Positions 37,914 through 46,516 of a DNA stretch of 64,000 bases are shown piece by piece. The position numbers and the translations under genes were made by a program. Position 1 is the stretch's first letter. Each line of letters opens with the position of its first letter. Location: NCBI RefSeq assembly GCF_000186705.1, contig NZ_AEUE01000008.1, positions 186,001-250,000 on the forward strand. The letters run 5' to 3'. The DNA comes from Citromicrobium sp. JLT1363 (GTDB lineage Bacteria; Pseudomonadota; Alphaproteobacteria; Sphingomonadales; Sphingomonadaceae). The notes under the pieces were generated by a model. The model saw nothing but the letters and a program-made list of their open reading frames with translations, did no database searches and was not told where the DNA came from.

Positions 37914-39104
37914 TCAGTCCGGCGATCGCAGCCACGCGGCCAGCGTGTTGTCGGCGGCCGCTTCGCCATGGTGGCGCGGGGCGGCGCGGGCCTGGAGATA
38001 GCCGCGACCTTTCTCGCCGAGCCAGGCAGGATAGGCCTTCCAGCGGCGAATATCGTCGATCCCGGTGCCCGCGCGCAGGGCCAGCGTGCGGGGATCGGGC
38101 ACCAGCGCGCGTTTGGCGGCGGCAGCGAGGCCCGTTCCCCGGGCCACCGCCGCCCGGTATCGGCGCTGTTCCCTGCTCGCCATATCCTGTGTCACCAGCA
38201 GGGCGGCATGGTCGAGCAGCGCGGGAGGAGGGCGATGGGTGCGCAGCAGGTCCAGCGGCGGCAAGGCGATCTTCGCATGCCGCTCAACCAGGGCCAGGAC
38301 CAGCGCCGCCGAACGCTCCAACCCCAGCCGCCCGCACCATTCTTCGAACTCGGCCCAGTCGGGCGGCAGGCGCTCGATCAGCCGGGCCATGTCGGCAAGC
38401 AGAAGCGGGCCATTGTCGAACAGATGGTGAAGCGTGCCGTGCGCGACCACGCTGAGCATCAGCGGGAGGGGAGCCGATCCCGGTACAGCCCTGTCGCCCA
38501 CCGCCATCGGCTGCGATGTGGCAATCAGCAGATCGGCGAGCACGCGTGCGCCGTCCCAATCCGGCGGGGCCAAGGTGTGGTGAACCTCGATTGCGAAACC
38601 GCCGCTAGGCGCCACCAGCGGCGCGAGATGATGGCGATCCTCCAGCCCGTCGCCCTGCGCCCAGGCCGGGGCCGCGCATCCGATTCCTTCCAGAAGGGCC
38701 TGCGCCTCCAGCGCACGGTCTGTCGGCACCAGCAGGTCGAGATCGCGCCGCGGGCGCAGCGCCGGTTCCTGGTAGGCCATCTCGGCCAGCGTCCCGCCCT
38801 TCAGTACGACGAAGTCCATGGCGCTCTCTTCCAGCACCGCCGCCATCTGGCGGAGAAACGCCTGCTGTCGCAGATGGGTGAAGCCCCAGCGTCGCCGGTT
38901 CGCTCGCCAATCCTCCATCAGTGGCGCGGGAACCGGCCACTCATGCGCCGCCGCATGGTACGCCAGCAGCGGGCGCAGGCGGTGGTCCTTTGCGCAGGTA
39001 GCGATCCAGGTCCAGTCGCCGTCTTCCAGTGCGCCCAGCGTTTCGGGTGCAACGCTCGCAGGCGACAAAAGCATTGCGAGAAGGAGATCAATTCGCGCCA
39101 TCAT
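37914..39104 (-). CDS. Nucleotidyltransferase-like protein (NTP_transf_5 family)
   Basis: A 396-residue protein resembling the uncharacterised NTP_transf_5 nucleotidyltransferases. The core is at about residues 95-140: FVVLKGGTLAEMAYQEPALRPRRDLDLLVP, with the DLDLLV acidic pair as likely metal ligands. A Trp/Leu-rich helical C-terminus follows. Two adjacent ATGs start the gene; AGGGG lies upstream. In other bacteria this family often sits in polysaccharide or exosortase loci, and an exopolysaccharide locus lies 7 kb away. No function is established. Confidence 0.75.
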   Translation of the reverse strand: MMARIDLLLAMLLSPASVAPETLGALEDGDWTWIATCAKDHRLRPLLAYHAAAHEWPVPAPLMEDWRANRRRWGFTHLRQQAFLRQMAAVLEESAMDFVVLKGGTLAEMAYQEPALRPRRDLDLLVPTDRALEAQALLEGIGCAAPAWAQGDGLEDRHHLAPLVAPSGGFAIEVHHTLAPPDWDGARVLADLLIATSQPMAVGDRAVPGSAPLPLMLSVVAHGTLHHLFDNGPLLLADMARLIERLPPDWAEFEEWCGRLGLERSAALVLALVERHAKIALPPLDLLRTHRPPPALLDHAALLVTQDMASREQRRYRAAVARGTGLAAAAKRALVPDPRTLALRAGTGIDDIRRWKAYPAWLGEKGRGYLQARAAPRHHGEAAADNTLAAWLRSPD

Positions 39105-39810
39105 GTCGATGCCCCTACCAGCGCAGGCCGCAGACTGCCGATGCTTCACGCGCTTGGCGTGCAGGATTGCTATGGTTTTCAGGTCCGTTGCGAACCTTAC
39201 TGTCGCCAGAAGAAACCGCACGGAATATTTCCAGGAAGAAGCAGTGTTGCGGGCTTCGGATACGCGGCATGGTGAGGTGCCTTACCCGACGGACAACGCG
39301 GCGCCCCCATAATCGCCTGCAAAAGAGCTTACAGTCGAAGCGCTGGGACTTCCGGCGATAATCGCTCAGGTCCGATGGTCCGGGTGCGTACCATCGCGAA
39401 AGGGGCAATCCGCTACATCTCTCGGGCGCGATGCGGTCTCGGGCGTCAACTTGGGGGGGAGGGGATGGCGCCTCGAGAGCTTGCAATTGATTGTTTTCAG
39501 GGGGTGGTTTACCATCCTGTGTCGAAACCGGAGTTCTGCGCCATCGGTCTTCCCAAGCGAGCCCGGGTATCCGCTGACTCGCTAGATGAAGCTCTATTCC
39601 TGTGCTGCCTGAGGCTCCTACGCGCTCGTAACCGAGCGATTTAGTGCTCGCCACCATTCGAGAAAACCGGGGTGAGGCGGATGCTGAGAGAAGCGGGACC
39701 GCGTGCGCTCGTAGACCTTGGCATGACGGGGGCATGCTGAAGGCTCTCGCTTAATGGTTCGGAAACCGGTGCCCTGTACCAATCCAGAAGGTCTAAAGTT
39801 CGGAAATATC
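39105..39810. other. Long intergenic region without a convincing gene
   Basis: About 700 bp between the nucleotidyltransferase and the GAF-protein genes. Composition is a little less GC-rich than the surroundings and codon-position bias is weak in all frames. Open frames exist on both strands (39375-39644 plus; 39115-39735 and 39618-39812 minus), but none has a good ribosome site or a recognisable domain. It may contain a decayed gene and the promoter of the signalling cluster. Confidence 0.5.
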
Positions 39811-40305
39811 ATGGAAGATCGTGAAAAAAGGCGGCTGCAGACACTCCACGGCTACCGATTGCTCGACACGCCGCCGGAGCCGGAATTTGACGATATCGTA
39901 AGGCGAGCAGCAGAGCGGTTCGATACCCCGATCGCGCTCATGTCGCTGGTCGACGCCGACAGGCAGTGGTTCAAGGCGAAGGTCGGCCTCGATGTCGACG
40001 AGACGCCGCGTTCGGTCGCGTTTTGTGCCTATACCATCCAGGGCAGCGATGTGATGGTGGTGGAGGATGCCAGAGAGGACGAGCGTTTCAGTCGCAATCC
40101 TCTGGTGCTCGATGATCCATCGATCCGCTTCTACGCGGGCGCTCCGGTTACGGCCGAAGGTGGAGACAAGCTGGGCACGATCTGCATCATCGATCGCAAG
40201 CCGAGGCACGATTTCAGCGAGGCGGACAGGGAAGCCCTGGCCAACCTGGCGGCCGAAGTCAGCCGGATGCTGGGATCGACCAAAGAAATGGCCCGCTCCG
40301 GCTAG
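39811..40305 (+). CDS. Stand-alone GAF-domain protein
   Basis: A 164-residue cytoplasmic protein consisting of one GAF domain. Features are the opening LQTLHGYRLLDTPPEPEFDDIVRRAAERFDTP, the core LVDADRQWFKAKVGLDVDETPRSVAFCAYTI and GAPVTAEGGDKLGTICIIDRKP. This subclass commonly occurs as a sensor domain of kinases and cyclases. It ends 3 nt before the hybrid-kinase gene, so it is probably in the same operon and may deliver a signal to it. Ligand unknown. An in-frame ATG at 39754 is an alternative start. Confidence 0.8.
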   Translation: MEDREKRRLQTLHGYRLLDTPPEPEFDDIVRRAAERFDTPIALMSLVDADRQWFKAKVGLDVDETPRSVAFCAYTIQGSDVMVVEDAREDERFSRNPLVLDDPSIRFYAGAPVTAEGGDKLGTICIIDRKPRHDFSEADREALANLAAEVSRMLGSTKEMARSG

Positions 40306-40308
40306 GAC

Positions 40309-41646
40309 ATGAGCGGGAGCGCATCCATCCGCGCAGGCAGAGCATCGGGTCCGTTGATTTGGGGCGGGCTGCTGGCCAGGCTTCCGGTGCAAATCCTTGG
40401 CCTTGCGCTGGGATATGCCCTGCTCGGCTGGATCGGCCAGCAGCTGGCACCGCCGCCCGGCTTTGCTTCGCTCATCTGGCCGGCAGCCGGTCTCGCCATC
40501 GCTGGCATCGCTGCTCTGGGCTACCGTGTCTGGCCGGGGGTGTTTCTGGGCGCGTGGTGCGTCAATGCAATTGCGGCTGGGTCCGTAGAGCTTCAACCCG
40601 ATGCAACCGTGTTGCTGAATGCCACTCTGATCGCGGCCGGCTCGACCCTGCAGGCCGTTCTGGGGGGGTACTGGATACGGAGCCGCGCGGGTTTCCCGCT
40701 CAGGTTGGAGGGGCCCCGGGAACTCGGGCGGCTCCTCTTGTTGGTCGGTCCGCTGACCTGTCTTGTCGGTGCCACCGTCGGAACGGCGACGCTTTTCGTA
40801 AGCGGCGTCGTGTCCCAGAGCGACCTGCTGAACTTCTGGGTGCACTGGTGGGGCGGCGACATGGGCGGCGTTTTGATTATCGTCCCGCTTCTGTTCCTCG
40901 CGCCCTGGAGCCGTGGCGCTGTCCGCTGGCGAGGCCAAACGCTCTCACCATTCTCGACCCTCGCTTTCATCGCCATTCTGGTGCTGCTGTGCGCGACCTT
41001 GGCCGCGTGGCGGCTGAACATGGAGGCGGCTTACGAACGCAGTCAGACGTCCTTCGAATCGCTTGCGGCAGATAGCCGCCAAGCGCTCGACCATCGGTTG
41101 CAATCCTATCGCCAGGCCCTCGATGGCGGCGCGGCCCTTTTCGAGGCATCCGATGAGGTTACCCCGGAACAATGGCGCGTCTACACCTCGGTCCTCGACT
41201 TCTCGCAGACCCTTCCCGGCATCAGCGGTATCGGTTTCATCGAGCCCGTTCGCGCGGGGGAGGAGCAGGCGTTTCTCGATAGCCTGGCCGCCAGGGGGCG
41301 CGATGATCTCGACATCCATCCGCTGACCGATCGCGACGAGAGATTCGTCATCGTGGCGATCGAACCGCAAGCCGACAACGTTGAGGCCATCGGCCTCGAC
41401 ATCGCGTTCGAGAAAAATCGCAGAGCTGCGGCACGCAACGCGCGCGATACCGGCAGGGCAACGATCACGAAGCGTATCCTCCTCGTTCAGGACGAGACGG
41501 AAAGCCCCGGATTTCTGCTGCTGCGTCCGCTGTACAGGCCGGGGCTGGCGACAGATACGGTGGAGGAGCGCCGTGCGGCGTTTGAGGGGTGGATATATGC
41601 CCCTTTCGTGGGCTCGCGTTTCATGTCCGACCTCACGCCCAGCTAG
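40309..41646 (+). CDS. Hybrid histidine kinase, N-terminal MASE1-CHASE part (cut by amber stop)
   Basis: The 445 codons encode a MASE1 membrane sensor (about 10-235, eight hydrophobic segments) and most of an extracytoplasmic CHASE domain (SGIGFIEPV, then ARDTG and FEGWIYAPF). It stops at TAG (41644-41646) in the middle of CHASE. The same frame continues without further stops to 44673: the next codons read GKLFDIAVFDGARP, the expected rest of CHASE, and then the kinase. One C-to-T change (CAG to TAG) would explain this. Alone it is a membrane sensor with no output, so I regard it as the first half of a disrupted gene, unless the amber codon is read through. Confidence 0.85.
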   Translation: MSGSASIRAGRASGPLIWGGLLARLPVQILGLALGYALLGWIGQQLAPPPGFASLIWPAAGLAIAGIAALGYRVWPGVFLGAWCVNAIAAGSVELQPDATVLLNATLIAAGSTLQAVLGGYWIRSRAGFPLRLEGPRELGRLLLLVGPLTCLVGATVGTATLFVSGVVSQSDLLNFWVHWWGGDMGGVLIIVPLLFLAPWSRGAVRWRGQTLSPFSTLAFIAILVLLCATLAAWRLNMEAAYERSQTSFESLAADSRQALDHRLQSYRQALDGGAALFEASDEVTPEQWRVYTSVLDFSQTLPGISGIGFIEPVRAGEEQAFLDSLAARGRDDLDIHPLTDRDERFVIVAIEPQADNVEAIGLDIAFEKNRRAAARNARDTGRATITKRILLVQDETESPGFLLLRPLYRPGLATDTVEERRAAFEGWIYAPFVGSRFMSDLTPS

Positions 41647-41772
41647 GGAAAGCTGTTCGACATTGCCGTCTTCGATGGCGCGCGGCCCACCCCGGAAAAG
41701 CTCATTTTCAGCAGCTCCGACACACGGGAAAGCGAAGCGTCGTCCGCCTTTACCGTCCAGCGGACGTTCAAG

Positions 41773-44673
41773 GTGATGGAACAGACCTGGACGGTCGTGT
41801 GGACCAGCACCCCGGCGTTCGAGCGCGGCGTTGTGACGCGTGAAGCCAGTCTCGTACTGATTGGGGGCCTGCTGCTCACGCTCATTTTTGCGGGGTTGCT
41901 GTTCAGGGGTTCGCGCCGCGAAGCCTATATCGAGTCGCAGGTCGAACAGCGCACCCGCGAACTCGAGGAGACCGTGTCCGCACTGGCGGAGAGCGAGCGG
42001 CGGTTCGGCGATCTTGCAGGTCTTTCTCCAGCAGGCATATTCCGAACGGATGCCTATGGGTTCTGCACCTATGTCAACGAAGCGTGGCTCAAGGTGACCG
42101 GGCTGAGCGCCTCTCAGGCATTGGGTGCAGGCTGGCTCGATGCGGTCCATCCCGACCTTAGAGAAGACGTGAAGCGGGATTGGCTCGATGCCGTCCAGTC
42201 AGGTACGCAGTGGCGCTGCAAGCTGCAGTTCCTGAAGCCGGATGATATTGTCTCATGGGTGGACCTGATCGCCGCCCCGCGGATCGGCGACGACGGCGAA
42301 GTGCAAGGCTTCATCGGCGTTGCGATCGATATCACCGAACAGAAGTTGGCGACGGACGCGCTGAAGGAAAGCGAAGGGCGTTTCCAATCGCTGGCGAGCT
42401 TTTCGCCAGCAGGTATTTTCCGCACGGACAGCGAGGGAGCCTCCTACTACGTCAATCCCGCATGGTGCGAGATGGCCGGCCTGACAGAGGCAGAAGCGAT
42501 GGGCACGGGCTGGAGCAGGGCCGTCCACCACGACGATGTGGACGGCCTGCTCCAGCGCTGGACTGCAGCCGTGGATCGAGGGAAGCCATACCGGGGCGAG
42601 TTTCGCTGGCTGCATCCGGACGGTTCGATCGTTTGGGTCGATGCCGTCGCGCAGCCCGAATTCGACGATGATGGAAACGTGCGCGGATACATCGGCGTGG
42701 TCATCGATGTATCCGATCGCAAGCGCTTCGAAAAGGAGATCGCCGACCGGGACAACCAGCTGGCAATGCTGGCGGAAAATGCCACCGATGCGGTATTTCG
42801 CGTCGAGCTGGACGGAACGTGCCTCTATGCGTCACCCTCGGCAAAAGACGTGCTGGGCGTGCCGAGCGAGCACTTGATCGGCACCAACGCACTCGATGGC
42901 TTCCACCCGGAAGACCAGGAACGGATGCACACCTTGTTCGACGATCTGCGTTCCGGGCGGATCAAGCAGATTGTCGCTGCCTACAGGTGGCGATCGGCCA
43001 AGGAAGACGAATATCGTTGGCTGGAAGCCAATGCGGGGCTCGTCAAAGACCCGCAGAGCGATGAGGCAAAAGAGGTTTCGGTATCTATCCGGGACATTGG
43101 CGACCGCAAGAAGATGGAGCTGGACCTGGTCGCTGCCCGCCAGAATGCAGAGACGGCCGCCGCCGCCAAAGCCACTTTCCTTGCGAATATGAGCCACGAG
43201 ATCCGCACGCCGATGAATGGCGTGGTCGGCTTTACCGAATTGCTGCTCGCCGGAGAGCTGTCGCCCGAACAGCGAGAGAATGCGCAGATCATCGCGGATT
43301 CGGGCCGGGCGATGATGCAGATTCTCAACGACATTCTCGATGTTTCCAAGACCGATGCGGGTCAGATGAAGATCGTCCGGGAGCCGATCGACCTGCGCCA
43401 CAAGCTGCAGTCGTGCATGAGGCTGCTGGAGCCGACCGCCCGCCAGAAGGGGCTCAAGTTCGACCTCCTGATTGATGAGGATGTTCCATCCCGCGTGATG
43501 GCGGATCCACTGCGATTGCGGCAGATCCTGACCAATCTGGTCGGTAACGCGATCAAATTCACGGCCAAGGGTGTAGTAAACTGCCGCGTTTCGATGGAGC
43601 AGGGGCCGGAAAATCAGGAAACGCTATGCATCGCAGTGGAGGATTCGGGGATCGGCATACCGCCGGACCGGCTGGACGCCATTTTCCGTGAGTTCAGCCA
43701 GGCCGATGAATCCACCGCTCGCATATACGGAGGCACCGGCCTCGGCCTGACGATCAGCAACGAGCTTGCGAAGATGATGGACGGCGAATTGCTGGTCAGC
43801 AGCGAAGAAGGCCATGGCTCGGTCTTCACCCTGCGGCTCCCGCTTCTGCGGGCGGATGGCGATCGGATCGAACTGGCCAGGACACCGCGCAGCGAACGCG
43901 CACTCACTTTCGCCAGGCCGCCTCGCATCCTTGTCGCCGAAGACCATGACATCAACCAGGCCCTCATCATCTCCATGGCCAGCCGCATCGGATTGGCGGT
44001 CGACATTGCCGAGAATGGTGAGGAAGTGGTGCGCTTGGTCACCGATGCGCAAGCAGCCAGCAAACCTTACGATCTGATACTGATGGACGTTCAGATGCCC
44101 ATCATGGATGGTCTGGAGGCCACGCGGACATTGCGGGACGCCGGCATTACCCCGGAAGAACTGCCGATCCTGGCGCAGACCGCCAATGCCTACAGCGACG
44201 ACGTTGAGCGTTGTCTTGCAGCGGGGATGCAGGGACATCTGGCGAAGCCGATCCGGATGCGCAGCCTGAAGGCCGCGATCAAGGAATGGCTGCCCGTCGA
44301 TCTCTTCCGCGAGGCAGCGCCCCGTTCGGAGCAGAAGGCTCCGCACAATCCGGAAGAAGCGCTGGTGAAGAGTTATGCGGAGCGGCGCGAGACGACGTTC
44401 GAGGCGCTCGACCAACTGGACGCGACCAACCCGCTAGACCGGGGCGAAGTCGAAGCGGTGGCGCAGATGCTGCACAAGCTGGCTGGTACCGCCGGGATGT
44501 TCGGCGAGGCAGAACTCGGCGAGGTGGCGCGCGCGCAGGAGCAGGCCATGCTCGATGCCGAAGAAGAGGACATGAGCGCGGTCGTTCGAACGGCGCAGAA
44601 AGTATTCGCCAAGTGGAAACTGGTTGAAGCGCCGACCACGCTGTTCAGTGGCGCGGGTGACGCTTCATCGTGA
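41773..44673 (+). CDS. Hybrid histidine kinase, C-terminal PAS-HisKA-HATPase-REC-HPt part
   Basis: In frame with the preceding fragment. It begins with the end of CHASE and a transmembrane helix (LVLIGGLLLTLIFAGLLF). Three PAS domains follow, then HisKA with phospho-His in FLANMSHEIRTPMNG, HATPase (N box LVGNAIKF, G boxes DSGIGIP and GGTGLGL), a receiver with Asp in LILMDVQMPIMDG, and an HPt with His in MLHKLAGTAGMFG. All catalytic residues are intact. If started at the GTG/ATG at 41773-41778 it would be a membrane-anchored kinase without its external sensor; no good ribosome site precedes it. HPt output suggests a phosphorelay to a separate regulator. Confidence 0.85.
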   Translation: MMEQTWTVVWTSTPAFERGVVTREASLVLIGGLLLTLIFAGLLFRGSRREAYIESQVEQRTRELEETVSALAESERRFGDLAGLSPAGIFRTDAYGFCTYVNEAWLKVTGLSASQALGAGWLDAVHPDLREDVKRDWLDAVQSGTQWRCKLQFLKPDDIVSWVDLIAAPRIGDDGEVQGFIGVAIDITEQKLATDALKESEGRFQSLASFSPAGIFRTDSEGASYYVNPAWCEMAGLTEAEAMGTGWSRAVHHDDVDGLLQRWTAAVDRGKPYRGEFRWLHPDGSIVWVDAVAQPEFDDDGNVRGYIGVVIDVSDRKRFEKEIADRDNQLAMLAENATDAVFRVELDGTCLYASPSAKDVLGVPSEHLIGTNALDGFHPEDQERMHTLFDDLRSGRIKQIVAAYRWRSAKEDEYRWLEANAGLVKDPQSDEAKEVSVSIRDIGDRKKMELDLVAARQNAETAAAAKATFLANMSHEIRTPMNGVVGFTELLLAGELSPEQRENAQIIADSGRAMMQILNDILDVSKTDAGQMKIVREPIDLRHKLQSCMRLLEPTARQKGLKFDLLIDEDVPSRVMADPLRLRQILTNLVGNAIKFTAKGVVNCRVSMEQGPENQETLCIAVEDSGIGIPPDRLDAIFREFSQADESTARIYGGTGLGLTISNELAKMMDGELLVSSEEGHGSVFTLRLPLLRADGDRIELARTPRSERALTFARPPRILVAEDHDINQALIISMASRIGLAVDIAENGEEVVRLVTDAQAASKPYDLILMDVQMPIMDGLEATRTLRDAGITPEELPILAQTANAYSDDVERCLAAGMQGHLAKPIRMRSLKAAIKEWLPVDLFREAAPRSEQKAPHNPEEALVKSYAERRETTFEALDQLDATNPLDRGEVEAVAQMLHKLAGTAGMFGEAELGEVARAQEQAMLDAEEEDMSAVVRTAQKVFAKWKLVEAPTTLFSGAGDASS

Positions 44674-44848
44674 GCGGGTAAAACACCAGATTGATCGGGA
44701 TTCCGGATAATCGCCGTCGATGCAGACCGGCCCTGATTGTCCAGGATTTATCATCCGTCTTGGCCATGTTTAAACCGCAGGCGGTTACTGTTTACGAGAC
44801 GCTCACAGAACTGGCGGTGACGCCGCGATTGACAGATGGAGATTGCAG

Positions 44849-46516
44849 ATGGTCAGCGACTGGGCTGATCTTCCACCTGAAGCGCAGATAGAGCTGCTGT
44901 CACGCCGCCTCACGCGCGCGGAGAGGGCGCTCGAGGACGCGGAAACGATGCTCGACCAGCGCATGCGCGAGCTCGACCGTGCAAACAGGGATTTGCGCCA
45001 GCGCGAAAGTGAGCTTGTCGAACGGCTCGATATCGAGAACCAGAAGCTCTTGAATGCGCAGCGTCTCGCCGAGCTGGCGACCATCTACGTCGAGCACGGT
45101 CGCCATTTCACGGCATCTGCGAACTTCGCGGTGCTTCTGGGCTATCCTGAAGGAACGATCATCAGCAAGAAGCGGCTGGGCGAGGCGATCCATCCGCTCG
45201 ACCGAAAGCGTTTCACAAGCGTTGCACGCAACGCCTTCGCCTCGCTCGAGCCGGACAGGGATCATACCTTCCAGCATCGCATCCTTCGGCCCGACGGAGA
45301 GGTGCGCTGGCTCGATTGGCACGTACGGCGCGAGAGCACGCCCGTTGAGGATCAGTTTGTCGTGTTCGCCACCGCGCGCGATGTCACCGAAAGCCGTACC
45401 AATGCCCGCCGCGTCCGCGCCCTGCAGTTGCGGGCCGAGCGCCGGGTGAAGGAACTGGACCGGCTCACAGACGCACTTCGTCTGGCGCAGGCGGAGACGG
45501 GCAGGGCGCTGGAGAAGAGAAACCGCTTCATTTCCGAGATGGCCCACCGCATTCGCACCCCCATGGGGGGGCTGACCGGCGCAATGGAGCTGCTGGTCCA
45601 GCGCTATCCGGGTGACGAACTCGCCAACCGGGGCCTGGATGCCGCGGACAATCTGGCGGCGATTGCCGATCAGCTTATTACGACTGCCGATGAGACTGGC
45701 ACCAGGCAACGTGAAGATCGGCCAGTGCCCGTCAGCGTTCCGACCACTGAATTCACGGCGCTCCGTACGGCAGATGGCCAAGCGCCAAAGATACTGCTGG
45801 CCGAGGATACCGAGAGCAATGCCTTCGTCATCACCCAGCTGGTCGAGATCATGGGAGGGGAGGTCACTGCGGTGACCAACGGACGCGATGCGGTAGATGC
45901 CATCCGCAATGGCGACTTCGACGCGGTGCTGATGGATGTGATGATGCCGATCATGACTGGGGAAGAGGCGACGCTCGCCATCAGGGCGCTGCCCGGACCG
46001 CAGGCCCGCGTCCCGATCATCGGCATAAGCGCGCACAGCCTGCAGGCGGAAAGGGAAAGCCTGCTGACCGCGGGCATGTCCCAGTGTCTCGTCAAACCGA
46101 TCAGGCGCGATGCACTCGATGCCGCCTTGCGCGCGGCTCTGTCAGCCGACAGCGCGCAAGCTGGGGAAACGGCGCTGTTCGATATCGAGGTTTTCCTCGA
46201 AGCATTCCTGGTCCTGCCCCCATCCTTTCGCGAAAAGATGCTCCATGCGTTCCGCAAGGATCTGAGAAAGAATGGTGAAAAACTGGTCAGCGCAATCCTC
46301 GCCAGCGACGATGAACTTACTGACAGGCTTGCCCACAGTCTCAAGGGCATCTGCCTGAACGTTGGCGCTGTCGCGATGGTGACTCAGCTGGGCGAGATCC
46401 GCAGCGCACCGGTCGATCAGCGGGAGAGCCTGGTCGACCCTTTGCAGCACACGATCGCCGCAAGCCTTGCGGCTTGCGACGACCTGTATGGTGAGCGTGT
46501 CGCGCATGCTCAGTAA
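44849..46516 (+). CDS. PAS-HisKA-REC-HPt signalling protein without ATPase domain
   Basis: A 555-residue cytoplasmic protein. An N-terminal coiled coil (1-65) and a PAS domain (about 70-180) come first. A HisKA-like helix pair has His233 in EMAHRIRTPMGG. A receiver starts within 85 residues of that His (KILLAEDTESN, Asp363 in AVLMDVMMPIMTG, Lys416 in LVKPI), and a C-terminal HPt has His496 in LAHSLKGICLNVG. No HATPase N, G1 or G2 box is present. It therefore cannot autophosphorylate and probably relays phosphate from another kinase, perhaps the split one just upstream. The ATG at 44849 follows GGAG by 7 nt. Its end overlaps the convergent gene by 7 nt. Confidence 0.85.
   Translation: MVSDWADLPPEAQIELLSRRLTRAERALEDAETMLDQRMRELDRANRDLRQRESELVERLDIENQKLLNAQRLAELATIYVEHGRHFTASANFAVLLGYPEGTIISKKRLGEAIHPLDRKRFTSVARNAFASLEPDRDHTFQHRILRPDGEVRWLDWHVRRESTPVEDQFVVFATARDVTESRTNARRVRALQLRAERRVKELDRLTDALRLAQAETGRALEKRNRFISEMAHRIRTPMGGLTGAMELLVQRYPGDELANRGLDAADNLAAIADQLITTADETGTRQREDRPVPVSVPTTEFTALRTADGQAPKILLAEDTESNAFVITQLVEIMGGEVTAVTNGRDAVDAIRNGDFDAVLMDVMMPIMTGEEATLAIRALPGPQARVPIIGISAHSLQAERESLLTAGMSQCLVKPIRRDALDAALRAALSADSAQAGETALFDIEVFLEAFLVLPPSFREKMLHAFRKDLRKNGEKLVSAILASDDELTDRLAHSLKGICLNVGAVAMVTQLGEIRSAPVDQRESLVDPLQHTIAASLAACDDLYGERVAHAQ

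Noticed and set aside
39375-39644. 89-codon possible protein in the 39.1-39.8 kb gap
   Set aside because: No domain, no good ribosome site, and a mixed Arg/Leu/Cys composition unlike neighbouring genes.
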